Positions 13,908 through 23,416 of a stretch of 64,000 nt of DNA are shown here, one piece after another. The translations under genes and the position numbers were made by a program. The notes below the pieces were generated by a model. It did no database searches, was not told the origin of the DNA, and was given only the letters and a program-made list of their open reading frames with translations. Positions within the stretch are counted from its first letter, which is position 1. Each line of letters opens with the position of its first letter. Source of the DNA: Chloroflexota bacterium (GTDB taxonomy: Bacteria > Chloroflexota > UBA6077 > FW602-bin22); contig SCUE01000022.1 of the NCBI GenBank assembly GCA_004297775.1, forward strand, positions 26,349 to 90,348, in the 5' to 3' direction.

Positions 13908-15893
13908 GTGAGCGTCCGGGCGATCTATCGGCGGTGGCGCCCGCGACGATTCGACCAGATCGTCGGCCAGGATCACATCACGCGCGCGCTCCGCAACGCC
14001 GTCCGGACCGACCGCGTTGCGCACGGCTATCTGTTCTGCGGGCCGCGCGGCGTTGCCAAGACGACGACGGCGCGGGTCCTGGCCAAAGCGATCAACTGCC
14101 TGAATCCCGAGAACGGCGAACCATGCGACCGATGCGACCTCTGCGTCGCGATCGGCGAGGGCAACTCGTACGACGTCATCGAGATGGACGCTGCCTCGAA
14201 TGGCCTGGTGGAGAACGTTCGCGAGCTGCGGCAGCACGTTCTGACGCACCCGGATCAGGCTCGGCGAAAGGTGTACATCCTGGACGAGGCGCACCGGATG
14301 AGCGCCTCGGCATTTGACGCGCTGCTGAAGACACTTGAAGAGCCGCCGGATCACGTCGTCTTCGTGCTCGTGACCAGCGAGGCCGAGAAGATCCCGGCGA
14401 CAATCGTGTCGCGTTGCCAGCGATTTGATTTTCGGCGTCTGCCGACAGCCGGCATCGTCGGGCGGCTGGTCGAAATCTGCGCCGCCGAACAGATTGCGGT
14501 CGAACCAGCCAGTCTCGAGACGATCGCCCGAGCCGCGACCGGAAGCCTGCGGGATGCACAGAGCATCCTCGACCAGATCCTCGCCTACGGCGAGACCACG
14601 TTGCGCCTGGCAGATGTCGAGGCGATCCTGGGCACGGCCGGTTTCGCGACGACCGCGGCCCTGGCGCGCCACGCGTTGCGGCGCGAACACGGCGATGGGT
14701 TGATCGTCATACGCGACGCCGTCACACTGGGAGTAGATCCTCGCGTTCTCGGGCGCGATGTCGCAAGGTACCTTCGATCGATCCTTTTCGCCAAGATCGG
14801 CGGCCCCGACTTCTTAACGGACGTTCCGCCGGACGCGGTGGACGCGGCACGCGAACTGGTCGGACAATCAAACGTCGATCATCTGATCTTCGCGTTGCGC
14901 CAATTCGGCAGCGTGGATTCGACCTCGCGCGGCTCGCTGCACAACCAGTTGCCGCTCGAACTCGCGTTCATCGAGAGCGCCCTCTGGGAGCCTCGCGGCA
15001 GCGACGCCGGGGCTGGCACGAGCGATCAGGCGCCGCCATCTACAAGTGGTGCCACCATCACGCGCCCAGGCCCCATTGCCCGTCGTCCGGAAGCCGCCCG
15101 TCCGGCGATCCCGCCACGACTTGCGCCCGCGCGCGGGGCGCCACCCGCACCTGCACCCACTCCGATCGTTGAGCGGCCGTCGCCGGCGCCAGCGAGCGCG
15201 ACCGTCGCGGCCGCGATCAATCCGATTCCTGCTTTCGCGCCAGGCCCCTTCGCGGAATCGATCGATGCGCGAACAGAAGAGAGCGGGCCGGCGGTCGAGG
15301 ACAGAGGCTCGATCTCGGCCGCGCCGACTTCTCGACGGGCGCCAGAAACCGCGCGGGGCGAGTCCGTGTCGGCGCCGACTGTTGGAGCCGGCGATCTCCT
15401 GCCGACGGACCAGCGCGATGCGCCCGAGCCGATCGATGCAGCCGAAGCGCGGCACCGATGGGATACGGTTCGCCAGGCAGTGGCAACAGCGCACCCCCGC
15501 AACGGTAACTTCCTCTATCAAACCCGACTCGAATCGATCGATGGCTCCACACTTCGCGTCGCGGCTCAAACGTCGGCGCACCAAGACCACGTGAAAAGAC
15601 TGACCAAGGTGATCATCGACGAGTGGCGCACCCTGTACGGCCAAAGTGTGGGGATTTCGTGCTCCGTCGCGTCGTCCTGGGAGCGCCCGCCCGACGAGCG
15701 GATGGACCCGGCGGCCTACCCGGAGATTCGACGCGCTCTACAACGGGGCTGGCGCGTCAAGCAGACCGACGCGATGAAACAGCCAATACAATCGGCCGCT
15801 GGCCCAGCGAGGAGTGACGACCGTGCAACCGAACATGAAGATGATTCAACAGATGCAACAGCGCCTGATGAAGGCGCAGGAGGAACTCGGTAG
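13908..15893 (+). CDS. dnaX: DNA polymerase III gamma/tau subunit
   Basis: 661 residues from GTG 13908. Clamp-loader AAA+ ATPase: YRRWRPRRFDQIVGQDHI start, Walker A GPRGVAKTTTAR (about 43-54), zinc Cys set in CLNPENGEPCDRCDLC, YILDEAHRMSASAFDALLKT (Walker B/DEAH region) and IVSRCQRFDF (SRC motif). Domain III extends to about residue 365. A Pro/Ala-rich linker and a C-terminal tau domain (AEARHRWDTVRQAVATAHP onward) follow. Oddity: the residue before the Walker A lysine is Ala, not the usual Gly. No slippery A-run for a gamma frameshift is present. The last 80 bp overlap ebfC in another frame. Confidence 0.93.
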   Translation: MSVRAIYRRWRPRRFDQIVGQDHITRALRNAVRTDRVAHGYLFCGPRGVAKTTTARVLAKAINCLNPENGEPCDRCDLCVAIGEGNSYDVIEMDAASNGLVENVRELRQHVLTHPDQARRKVYILDEAHRMSASAFDALLKTLEEPPDHVVFVLVTSEAEKIPATIVSRCQRFDFRRLPTAGIVGRLVEICAAEQIAVEPASLETIARAATGSLRDAQSILDQILAYGETTLRLADVEAILGTAGFATTAALARHALRREHGDGLIVIRDAVTLGVDPRVLGRDVARYLRSILFAKIGGPDFLTDVPPDAVDAARELVGQSNVDHLIFALRQFGSVDSTSRGSLHNQLPLELAFIESALWEPRGSDAGAGTSDQAPPSTSGATITRPGPIARRPEAARPAIPPRLAPARGAPPAPAPTPIVERPSPAPASATVAAAINPIPAFAPGPFAESIDARTEESGPAVEDRGSISAAPTSRRAPETARGESVSAPTVGAGDLLPTDQRDAPEPIDAAEARHRWDTVRQAVATAHPRNGNFLYQTRLESIDGSTLRVAAQTSAHQDHVKRLTKVIIDEWRTLYGQSVGISCSVASSWERPPDERMDPAAYPEIRRALQRGWRVKQTDAMKQPIQSAAGPARSDDRATEHEDDSTDATAPDEGAGGTR

Positions 15894-16125
15894 CGAGACG
15901 GTCGAGGGAAGTGCTGGCGGCGGCGCCGTGCGCGTCACCGTGAACGGGCATATGCACGCCCAGGCCGTCAAGATCGAGCCCACGGCGGTCGACCCGTCGG
16001 ATGTCGAGATGCTCGAAGAGATGGTGCTGGCCGCGATTGTGGACGCGACCCAGAAGGCTCAGGAACTGGCCAGTAAGCGGATGTCGTCCATCACCGGCGG
16101 AATGAAGATCCCAGGGCTGATGTAG
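15814..16125 (+). CDS. ebfC: YbaB/EbfC-family nucleoid-associated protein
   Basis: 103 residues: [20 protein letters not shown] start of the family coiled coil, central strand [20 protein letters not shown], then [20 protein letters not shown] and the Gly/Met-rich tail [11 protein letters not shown]. Dimeric DNA-binding protein, classically encoded after dnaX and before recR; recR is not next here. GTG 15814 is preceded by GAGGAG at close spacing; ATG 15835 is an alternative. It overlaps the dnaX 3' end by 80 bp, and its own 3' end overlaps the convergent rph by 35 bp. Confidence 0.9.
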   Translation: MTTVQPNMKMIQQMQQRLMKAQEELGSETVEGSAGGGAVRVTVNGHMHAQAVKIEPTAVDPSDVEMLEEMVLAAIVDATQKAQELASKRMSSITGGMKIPGLM

Positions 16126-16840
16126 TCGACGCGATCGCCGATCCCTGGAACGCGAAGAGCTCGCGAATGCCTGCCCGTGCCAGATCGAGCAGTTCGTCGG
16201 CCGCGGAGCGAGAGAATGGCTTCCCTTCGGCGGTGCCCTGGAGCTCGACGAACTCCTCACGCTCCGTCATGACCACGTTGAAGTCGACCTCGGCGGTCGA
16301 GTCCTCACCGTAGGCGAGGTCGAGCATCGAGCGGCCGTCGACGACCCCCACGCTGGTCGCCGCGACCCGGAGGAGACTCGGCGCGGTCGCTAACTTACCG
16401 TTCCGGACAAGTCCATCCAGCGCCAGCGCGAGCGCAACCCAGCCGCCGGTGATGGAAGCGGTGCGGGTACCGCCGTCCGCCTCGATGACATCGCAGTCGA
16501 CGTAGATGGTTCGCTCGCCGATCGTCTTGAGATCCACCGCCGATCGCAACGACCGACCGATCAAACGCTGTATCTCCTGGGTGCGGCCAGAGACGCGACC
16601 CGAGGCGGCTTCCCGCTGCATGCGTGTATTCGTCGAGCGCGGAAGCATGCCGTATTCGGCGGTGATCCAGCCCTGTCCCTTGCCATTGAGAAACGGCGGC
16701 ACTCGCTCCTCGATCGACGCCGCGCAAATGACGCGTGTCTGCCCACACTCGATCAGAGCCGAGCCCTCGGCGTGTCGCAGGTATCGCGGCGTGATTGTGA
16801 CCGCGCGAAGTTGACCGTCGGACCGACCGTCGGCCCTCAA
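16091..16840 (-). CDS. rph: ribonuclease PH
   Basis: 249 residues. [20 protein letters not shown] is the RNase PH N-terminus; [77 protein letters not shown] and [20 protein letters not shown] follow in order. It is a phosphorolytic 3'-5' exoribonuclease that trims tRNA 3' ends. The start is set at TTG 16840 because its TTGA overlaps the stop of the upstream membrane-protein gene, and the domain begins two residues later. Its 3' end overlaps ebfC on the other strand by 35 bp. Confidence 0.92.
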   Translation of the reverse strand: MRADGRSDGQLRAVTITPRYLRHAEGSALIECGQTRVICAASIEERVPPFLNGKGQGWITAEYGMLPRSTNTRMQREAASGRVSGRTQEIQRLIGRSLRSAVDLKTIGERTIYVDCDVIEADGGTRTASITGGWVALALALDGLVRNGKLATAPSLLRVAATSVGVVDGRSMLDLAYGEDSTAEVDFNVVMTEREEFVELQGTAEGKPFSRSAADELLDLARAGIRELFAFQGSAIASTTSALGSSFRR

Positions 16841-17580
16841 ACCGGCACCGAGGTCAGAAAGAAGTAAGCCTTGGCCGCAATGTCGCCCATCAATACACAC
16901 CCCACCGCGAGATAGAGGATTCCGGTTGCGGTCCGCATCGCCCTGATTCGGCACGAGTACCAGACGAACGCGGCCATCACAAATGGGAAAACGAGTCCAA
17001 ACGCCACGCGCATCGCCATCACGATCGGCAGTACATCGAAGTGAGCCACACCCGCGGCGCCCATCCAGGCGAGCAATCCGATCTGCGCGCCGAGGCCCAC
17101 AAGGAAGAGTCCCGTCACCTTCAAGAGCGGGAAGCTCGACAGCATCGGGGACACCAGATACCAGTGCCCGAGCAACATCCCGGTCATCGACGCCCCGAGC
17201 GAGAGCGAGGCCGCCGCCACACTCACCGCGATGAGAGGTCCCATCGCGGCGTCGCTCGGGATTGTGACGGCGAGCGCGAACGACGCCGCAATCGTAAATG
17301 CGACGTTGAGCGCCAGCCTCATCCGTTGCCTCTGGGCAAAGGCGAACACGGTGTACCCGAGCGCGAGGGCTTCCGCGATCGCGGTCAACGCGCGCGACTC
17401 GTCGCCGGCCACGAAGTAGGCGATGGTCAGAACGGCCCCCATCGAGACGCCCATGAACTGGAGGAATCCGGCGCCGACTTCGAGGCGATGCTCGACCAGA
17501 AGCATCGCGACGCCGGTTCCGACGATTATCTCGACCATCACGAGGTAGAACGTCGTGGGAAGGGCGGCGTAGAGTTCCAA
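16837..17580 (-). CDS. seven-TM membrane protein of unknown function
   Basis: 247 residues with about seven hydrophobic helices (for example [58 protein letters not shown], and the last [16 protein letters not shown]). The signature-like stretch is [20 protein letters not shown] in the fifth segment, with a His and Trp-Tyr inside the membrane. I do not recognise the family with certainty. Its stop codon overlaps the TTG start of rph, so rph translation is probably coupled to it, an unusual pairing. Confidence 0.7.
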   Translation of the reverse strand: MELYAALPTTFYLVMVEIIVGTGVAMLLVEHRLEVGAGFLQFMGVSMGAVLTIAYFVAGDESRALTAIAEALALGYTVFAFAQRQRMRLALNVAFTIAASFALAVTIPSDAAMGPLIAVSVAAASLSLGASMTGMLLGHWYLVSPMLSSFPLLKVTGLFLVGLGAQIGLLAWMGAAGVAHFDVLPIVMAMRVAFGLVFPFVMAAFVWYSCRIRAMRTATGILYLAVGCVLMGDIAAKAYFFLTSVPV

Positions 17581-17599
17581 GCCGCCGCGATTATAGGAA

Positions 17600-17622
17600 C
17601 GGCCCTCGGAATTGCAGGGCCG
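17600..17622. other. inverted repeat between divergent genes
   Basis: CGGCCCT and AGGGCCG, a perfect 7-bp arm pair separated by 9 nt, lies in the 73-bp space between the seven-TM gene (minus) and the ABC operon (plus). It could be an operator or a transcript hairpin; no run of T follows. Confidence 0.3.
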
Positions 17623-17653
17623 CGAAGAGCCGTGCTAAGTTCGGCTACCGGCG

Positions 17654-18625
17654 ATGATAGAAGTTCACTCACTGACGAAGCGGTACGGAGACAAGGGCGC
17701 GATCGAGAACGTCACGTTCGACGCCAAGCGTGGCGAGATTCTTGGGTTCCTGGGTCCAAACGGCGCTGGAAAGTCGACGACGATGCGCATTCTGGCCGGG
17801 TTCATGCCCGCGTCATCCGGCACCGCGCGCGTCGCCGGCTTCGACGTGTACGACCAATCGCTCGAGGCGCGTCGTAACGTGGGCTATCTGCCCGAGAACG
17901 TGCCACTCTACCCCGAGATGACCGTTCGCGATTACCTGGGATTTATGGCCGAGATCAAAGGCGTCGGGCGCTCGGAGCGTCGCGCCAGCGTGAATCGGTC
18001 CATGGAGCAGGCCCGCGTGACCGATCGCGCCGATTGGATCATCGGCAAACTCTCGAAGGGCTATCGACAGCGAGTCGGCCTGGCGCAGGCGCTCGTGTCG
18101 AATCCGCCGGTCCTGATTCTCGATGAGCCAACCGTCGGACTCGATCCGCGTCAGATCATCGAAACACGGAACCTCATCAAGGGTCTGGGTGGGGATCACA
18201 CGGTCATCCTCAGCACGCACATCCTGCCGGAAGTTAGCGCCACGTGTAATCGGGTCGTGATTATTTCACGGGGACGCGTCGTTGCCGAGGACACGCCGGA
18301 GAACCTGACGCGGCGGCTGAGCGGGTCTGAGCGGGTCGAGGTTGATGTTGCTGGCGAAGCAGATGGCCTCGCGACAAGGTTGCGCTCGACCAATGGCGTC
18401 ATCGATGTTGCCGTTGCGGACCACGGCACCGCCGAGATCGGCCGATTCCTGGTCGATTGCGTCAGCGGCCGCGACGTCCGGGCCGAGATTGCATCGGTGG
18501 TGGTCCTTGGCGGCTGGAGTCTGGTCGGACTGCGCGGCATCGGGAAGTCGCTCGAAGACGTCTTCCTTGAACTCACGACGACCGAGGACGCTTCCGACTC
18601 GGACGCGACCGAAGTTGCGGCGTAG
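17654..18625 (+). CDS. ABC transporter ATP-binding protein (GldA-like)
   Basis: 323 residues. Walker A GPNGAGKSTTMRIL (about 36-49), Q-loop region YLPENVPLYPEMTV, signature LSKGYRQRVGLAQAL (about 133-147), Walker B LILDEPTVGLDP and H-loop STHILPEV. The C-terminal 90 residues form the extra domain seen in GldA/CcmA-type ATPases. With the following ABC-2 permease and GldG-like gene it makes the arrangement known as gliding-motility ABC transporter, which is widespread in non-gliding bacteria. The substrate is unknown. The gene starts the four-gene plus-strand cluster; spacing to the permease is 0 bp. Confidence 0.88.
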   Translation: MIEVHSLTKRYGDKGAIENVTFDAKRGEILGFLGPNGAGKSTTMRILAGFMPASSGTARVAGFDVYDQSLEARRNVGYLPENVPLYPEMTVRDYLGFMAEIKGVGRSERRASVNRSMEQARVTDRADWIIGKLSKGYRQRVGLAQALVSNPPVLILDEPTVGLDPRQIIETRNLIKGLGGDHTVILSTHILPEVSATCNRVVIISRGRVVAEDTPENLTRRLSGSERVEVDVAGEADGLATRLRSTNGVIDVAVADHGTAEIGRFLVDCVSGRDVRAEIASVVVLGGWSLVGLRGIGKSLEDVFLELTTTEDASDSDATEVAA

Positions 18626-19336
18626 ATGACCGCCACGATTGCGATCGCGCGTCGGGAACTCGGAGCGTATTTCCGATCACCGCTTGCCTACGTGGTGATC
18701 GCGGCGTTTCTGTTCGTAGCCGGCTACTTCTTTGCCGCGAACGTGATCTTCACACGCCAGGCGACCGTGCGGCCGTTGTTTCAGACGATGAACACCATTC
18801 TTCTGCTTCTCGCGCCGATGATCACGATGCGGCTACTGGCCGAGGAACAAAAGACGGGCACGATCGAATTGCTGCTCACCTCGCCGGTCCGGGACTACGA
18901 AGTGGTCATTGGCAAGTTCCTGGCCGGTCTTGGCTTTTTCGGCGCGATGCTTGCGGTCACGCTGTATTACCCGTTCCTCCTCTTCGTCTACGGGAATCCG
19001 GACGTCGGTGGGATCATCGGTGGATACCTTGGCGCGATCCTGTTTTGCGGGGCGATCGTCGCGATCGGCCTGTTCGCATCAGCCACGACTTCAAATCAGA
19101 TCATCGCCGCCGTGATCACGTTCGCGGTCCTGCTCCTCCTCTGGGTGATTGACGGATTGGCAAGCACGTTCGGTGGACGGGTCGGAGACATCCTCAGCTA
19201 CGCGGCGCTTTACGGACACTTCAACGACATGACCCGCGGAATGATCGACACGAAGGACATCGTCTACTACCTGACAGTCATCGCCGCCGGGCTGTTCCTG
19301 ACCTGGCGCGCCATCGAATCACGTCGGTGGCGGTAG
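18626..19336 (+). CDS. ABC-2 type permease (GldF-like)
   Basis: 236 residues with six TM helices: TIAIARRELGAYFRSPLAYV at the N-terminus, then FLFVAGYFFAANVIF, LLAPMITMRLLAEEQKTGTI (the conserved cytoplasmic EExxGTIE coupling loop, about 72-80), and later TSNQIIAAVITFAVLLLLWV. EQKTGTIELLLTSPV is typical of GldF/NosY-type ABC-2 permeases. It begins directly at the stop of the ATPase gene and is followed within 4 bp by the GldG-like gene, so the three are one operon. It forms the membrane channel or mechanotransmitter for the ATPase. Confidence 0.88.
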   Translation: MTATIAIARRELGAYFRSPLAYVVIAAFLFVAGYFFAANVIFTRQATVRPLFQTMNTILLLLAPMITMRLLAEEQKTGTIELLLTSPVRDYEVVIGKFLAGLGFFGAMLAVTLYYPFLLFVYGNPDVGGIIGGYLGAILFCGAIVAIGLFASATTSNQIIAAVITFAVLLLLWVIDGLASTFGGRVGDILSYAALYGHFNDMTRGMIDTKDIVYYLTVIAAGLFLTWRAIESRRWR

Positions 19337-19340
19337 CGGC

Positions 19341-20921
19341 GTGAGCTCTCGAATGATTCGCGATTCGCTCCCGACGATCTTCCTCTCGGTCGGGTTTCTC
19401 GCGATCCTCGCGGCCGTTGGCACGTTCCTGGTGAATGGCGAGGCCGATCGCTGGACCTTGACCGCCGGGGCGGTCGGCATCATCTTCATCGGCTATTCGG
19501 CGTTCGAACGGCCAGTTGCGCTGCGCGAGGCGATCACATCGCGTGAGGCGCGACGCGGCGGGAGCAGTACGATCGCGACCGTGGCGTTCGTCGCGATCCT
19601 GGTCTTGCTGAATGTGCTCGCGAACCGGTTCACCTACCGGTGGGACCTGACGGAAACAAAGGATTTCTCGATCTCGCCCCAGACCGAGCAGATCTTACGC
19701 TCTCTCAATAGCGACGTAAAGGTCACCGCCTTCTTCCAGCAGGGACAGTCGGGTCAGGAAGAACTGCAAGATCTCATCAAGGAATACCAGCGGCATACGA
19801 ACCGGATTTCGTATGAGCAAGTCGACCCGGTGCTGAAGCCCGGCGTCGCGCGTGGGTATCAGGTCGAATCGTACGGCACGACCGTCGTTGAGATCGACGG
19901 TCGGCGCCAGAACGTTACGAACGGCACCGAGGGCGATCTCACCAGCGCGATCGTGAAGTTGCAGCGTGGGGCGCCGCGACGAGTCGGCTGGGTCACCGGT
20001 CACGGCGAGCTCGATATCGACAGCTTCGATCGTGCCGGCGCGTCCGAGATCAAGCGACTCATCGAGCTGGAGAACTACAAGGTCGAGGCCCTACCGCTCA
20101 TTGGCGTGACGGAAATCGCGAAGGACGTCGCGGTCGTCGTTCTGGCCAGTCCACGCCAGGCGCTGCTACCGCAAGAGGTTGACGCGCTGAAGGTGTATCT
20201 CGATCGTGGAGGACGGCTGCTCGTCCTCCTGGAGCCGCGATCTCCCGGAAATCCATCGGAATTGCTCGATGGATTCGGCGTCGAGGTCGGCGATGGCGTC
20301 GTGCTCGATTACGCGGCGAACCTCCAGAACGACCCTCTGACCCCCGCGATCACCAAGTACTCGCCGAACCCGATCATGCGTACGATCGGTGGCGACCAAT
20401 CAGGACGCTACGCGACGGTCTTTCCGGCCGCGACGATGGCTCGCCCAAAGCGCGAGCGCGATACCGCCTTGCAGGTTCAGACGATCGCCGAGTCCAGTGC
20501 CGAACGCAGCTGGCTCGAGTCCGACACTCGGATCGACCTGCGAACAGCCCAGTTCGACGAGGGCAAGGACACAAACGGACCCATCCCACTGGCCGTCTCG
20601 GTCGTCAAGACGACTCCGCCGCCAGCCGGAGCTAACGAACGGGCACCGGTCACGCGTGTCGTCGTGATCGGCAACGCGAACTTCGCGACAAACGCACTTA
20701 TCTCGTTCCTTCCGATCGCGGGCAACAAGGATCTCGTCTTGAACAGCCTGAACTGGTTGTCCGAGGACGAACAGCTCATGGGCGTGCGTTCGAAGATCAG
20801 CAAGGATCGAACGATGGTCCTGTCGGGCACGGCACAGAACGTGCTCCTCTACTCGAGTTTCCTCTTCTTGCCGCTCGCGGTCGTCGCCGTCGGCGGCTTC
20901 GTCTGGTGGCACCGGCGCTAG
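19341..20921 (+). CDS. GldG-family ABC auxiliary protein
   Basis: 526 residues from GTG 19341. Two N-terminal TM helices and one after ATVAFVAILVLLNVLANRFT, then the GldG/IFT52-like extracytoplasmic domain beginning RWDLTETKDFSISPQTEQIL (about residue 100). It continues with VKVTAFFQQG and the glutamine-amidotransferase-like region with VGWVTGHGELDIDSF. A C-terminal TM (LLYSSFLFLPLAVVAVGGFV) anchors the end. Works with the preceding ATPase and permease. Family members are thought to be extracytoplasmic accessory subunits; the cargo is not known. Confidence 0.85.
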   Translation: MSSRMIRDSLPTIFLSVGFLAILAAVGTFLVNGEADRWTLTAGAVGIIFIGYSAFERPVALREAITSREARRGGSSTIATVAFVAILVLLNVLANRFTYRWDLTETKDFSISPQTEQILRSLNSDVKVTAFFQQGQSGQEELQDLIKEYQRHTNRISYEQVDPVLKPGVARGYQVESYGTTVVEIDGRRQNVTNGTEGDLTSAIVKLQRGAPRRVGWVTGHGELDIDSFDRAGASEIKRLIELENYKVEALPLIGVTEIAKDVAVVVLASPRQALLPQEVDALKVYLDRGGRLLVLLEPRSPGNPSELLDGFGVEVGDGVVLDYAANLQNDPLTPAITKYSPNPIMRTIGGDQSGRYATVFPAATMARPKRERDTALQVQTIAESSAERSWLESDTRIDLRTAQFDEGKDTNGPIPLAVSVVKTTPPPAGANERAPVTRVVVIGNANFATNALISFLPIAGNKDLVLNSLNWLSEDEQLMGVRSKISKDRTMVLSGTAQNVLLYSSFLFLPLAVVAVGGFVWWHRR

Positions 20922-21476
20922 GTGAAAGGTTTCGGTCTCAGCGCTGCTCTCGTCATCGTGGCGCTCGCTCTGGGCGGATTCGTCTGGTACTTCGATCTGT
21001 CCGCGCCAAAGACGCCGACGCCGACCGCGGCGCAGAGGCCGATCATCGATGTCGCGATCGAACAGGTCTCGGCCGTGCGTGTCAATGACGGTTGGAAGTC
21101 GGCCGCGGTCGAACGCAAGGACGGCGCGTGGCTCGTGACCGAGCCCGTGCAGGAACCGGGCGACGCGAGCCGGATTGAGGATACCCTCGGTCGATTGGTC
21201 CGACTTGCGCCCATGCGCACGATCGATGCTCCCGGCGACCTGACCGGCTACGGCCTGGAGGCGCCGACCATCACGATCGAACTACAAGGCTCGGCGCCTT
21301 CGCTTCTGCGCGTCGGCGCGAAGACGCCCGATGGCGCCGCGTACTACGCGCGACTCGCCGACGGCGCGGCCGTCCACGTGATCCCATCGTTCGCGATCGC
21401 GGATGCGCTTCGCTGGACCACGGATCCACCATTGCCACGCCCGACGCCGACGCCCCGACCAATTCCCGCCCCGTAG
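20922..21476 (+). CDS. DUF4340-type membrane-anchored protein
   Basis: 184 residues: GTG start, N-terminal signal anchor (LSAALVIVALALGGFVWYFD), then a soluble domain with WLVTEPVQEPGDASRIEDTL, APMRTIDAPGDLTGYGLEAP and ITIELQG, the features of DUF4340 proteins. These genes regularly follow gldG in this cluster. The C-terminus is Pro-rich. It starts right at the stop codon of the GldG-like gene. Probably an extracytoplasmic part of the same complex; no biochemical role is established. Confidence 0.8.
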   Translation: MKGFGLSAALVIVALALGGFVWYFDLSAPKTPTPTAAQRPIIDVAIEQVSAVRVNDGWKSAAVERKDGAWLVTEPVQEPGDASRIEDTLGRLVRLAPMRTIDAPGDLTGYGLEAPTITIELQGSAPSLLRVGAKTPDGAAYYARLADGAAVHVIPSFAIADALRWTTDPPLPRPTPTPRPIPAP

Positions 21477-21496
21477 GCGGTCTTCGGCGGCCCGCG

Positions 21497-23416
21497 ATGA
21501 TTGCCGCCTTGAGAACGCGCGTCGCACCAGCCGGTCGGCGGCTCTTCGCGACCGCCGGCGTGTTCGGAATCCTCATCTTTGCTTTCGCCTTACGGACCCG
21601 GCGTCTCGGACTGCCCACGCTGACCGGCGACGAGTGGTTCATGCATCGCTCTGCCCAGGAAGGCGCCGCCTGGATCGTCGCGCACGCGCGAGTCTTCGAG
21701 CCACATCCACTCCTGTACTACCTCGGCATCTGGGCCTGGGAATACGCCGCCGGCGCGACCGAATACGCGCTGCGATTCCCGTCGGTGGCCTTCGGCGTGC
21801 TTCTCGTCGCCGGAGTCTGGCGCCTCGGATACGAGGTTGGCGGTGCGCGGATCGGGTTCACGGCGGCGCTACTGGCGGCGCTCAACCCGTATCTGATTGC
21901 GCAATCCCAGAACGCGCGCAACTATCAGATGGTGGCCGCGCTCGTGACGCTGACGACCGCCTCACTGCTCATCGCGACCCGGACTAACCGAACGGGCGGT
22001 CATCGCTGGACACGCTACACGCTCTTCGCGATCGCCGCGCTGCACACGCACTTGAACGCGCTTCTGGCGATCGGCGCGCATGCGCTCTGGTATGCGGCGC
22101 GGGCTTGGGGAGAGGAAGCGAGGACGACGCGCGAACGCCTGCCCCTAAGACGCGTCCCGGCCATTCGCGCCGCGATCATCATCGCGCTGGCGTTTGTGCC
22201 GTGGCTGATCTACGCCGCGCCCGCCCTCCAGGCATATCGTGGCTTCTATCCCGAGCGCGTCACGCCGTGGGATGTCGCCCGCCGGACGGTCGCGACGTTT
22301 CTTCTCGCCGAAACATCCGCGCCATCCTGGCAACTGGCGATCCTGGTCGGACTGCTTGCGGTGGGTGGCATCGCGGCGACGATCGGACGTCGCGCCCACC
22401 GGACGAGTTCGCGTCTGATCGTCCTGGCGGCTGTCGTGCCGGTCGCCACCACGGCGGCTCTCTTCCTCGTGCGACCGATGTTCGAAGAGCGGTATCTGAT
22501 CGTGGCCGCGCCAATGCTCTCGGTCTTGATTGCCGTCGGCATCGGGGCGCTGAGCATGGGGCGAAGGTGGCTCGCGCTTGGGCTCCTCGCGGCCGCGATC
22601 GGGGCGACGGTTCCAAGCACGCTCGGCTACTACGAATCCATCGTCACAGCGCGGACCGATTGGCGCGGCCTGGTCGGATGGATGGCAGAGACGGGTGAGG
22701 CTTCGGCCGCGGTATTGATCACCGGACAGGGGGTGGCGGACGCGTACGGCTACTACCGTCGGTCCGATTTTCCCGCCACGGTCACAGATGACTCAGCGAC
22801 CATTGACGACACGATCGAGGCGATCGTGGCCTCAGGCGCAACGGGTGTGATTCATCTGCCCTCTTGGGATAGCCCGGTTGACGCGCGTGCGCGCGATCTC
22901 CTCTCGGAGCGCGGGTTCCCGGGCGCGAACCGCTGGTTTCGCAATCAACGGGGGCAATACTTCGGTTTGGCTTCGGGCGTCGATCGACGACCCGTTCCGA
23001 TCGGCGCGGCGTGGGATAGTTTGACCCTCGTCGAGGGATCGGTGAATCCACCCGTCGTCGCGCCGGGTGAGACTATACGCGTGGGGCTCGTATGGTTGAA
23101 TGAAGGACGCGGACAGATGCGCGACCTGAAGGAATCGGTGCGAATCATCGACGATCGCGGCGACAAACGCGCCCAACTGGATCGATTCCCAAGGAACGAC
23201 ACCGCGCGTTTCCCAGAAGTGCGTTCTGGCACACGCCTGATCGACAACCACGGCATCGTGGCGCCGTCCGTTCCGGGCGGCAACTACCGAGTCGCCGTCC
23301 TCCTGTATGAGCCGGAGAACGGCCGCGCAGTCCGCCCAACGCGACCCACCGTGTCCGCCTCAGACGACACAGGAGACCTCGTGATCGTCGGCGAGATCAT
23401 CATCACGCCACGATGA
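21497..23416 (+). CDS. GT-C (GT39-like) membrane glycosyltransferase with C-terminal module, first of five
   Basis: 639 residues. Signature of the GT39/ArnT group: LTGDEWFMHRSAQEG in the first extracytoplasmic loop (catalytic Asp-Glu), after TM1; about ten further TM segments (for example RAAIIIALAFVPWLIYAAPA). From about residue 490 a soluble extracytoplasmic domain follows, ending GGNYRVAVLLYEPENGRAVR. Such enzymes transfer sugars from polyprenyl-phosphate donors outside the membrane; donor and acceptor are unknown. Starts 20 bp after the DUF4340 gene and overlaps the next gene by ATGA. Confidence 0.82.
   Translation: MIAALRTRVAPAGRRLFATAGVFGILIFAFALRTRRLGLPTLTGDEWFMHRSAQEGAAWIVAHARVFEPHPLLYYLGIWAWEYAAGATEYALRFPSVAFGVLLVAGVWRLGYEVGGARIGFTAALLAALNPYLIAQSQNARNYQMVAALVTLTTASLLIATRTNRTGGHRWTRYTLFAIAALHTHLNALLAIGAHALWYAARAWGEEARTTRERLPLRRVPAIRAAIIIALAFVPWLIYAAPALQAYRGFYPERVTPWDVARRTVATFLLAETSAPSWQLAILVGLLAVGGIAATIGRRAHRTSSRLIVLAAVVPVATTAALFLVRPMFEERYLIVAAPMLSVLIAVGIGALSMGRRWLALGLLAAAIGATVPSTLGYYESIVTARTDWRGLVGWMAETGEASAAVLITGQGVADAYGYYRRSDFPATVTDDSATIDDTIEAIVASGATGVIHLPSWDSPVDARARDLLSERGFPGANRWFRNQRGQYFGLASGVDRRPVPIGAAWDSLTLVEGSVNPPVVAPGETIRVGLVWLNEGRGQMRDLKESVRIIDDRGDKRAQLDRFPRNDTARFPEVRSGTRLIDNHGIVAPSVPGGNYRVAVLLYEPENGRAVRPTRPTVSASDDTGDLVIVGEIIITPR

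Noticed and set aside
13707..14690. Minus-strand frame of 327 codons across rbsK and dnaX
   Set aside because: Antisense to two certain genes, with no family resemblance.
13908..15893. Programmed -1 frameshift in dnaX
   Set aside because: No slippery A-run or suitable hairpin is present; tau only is predicted.
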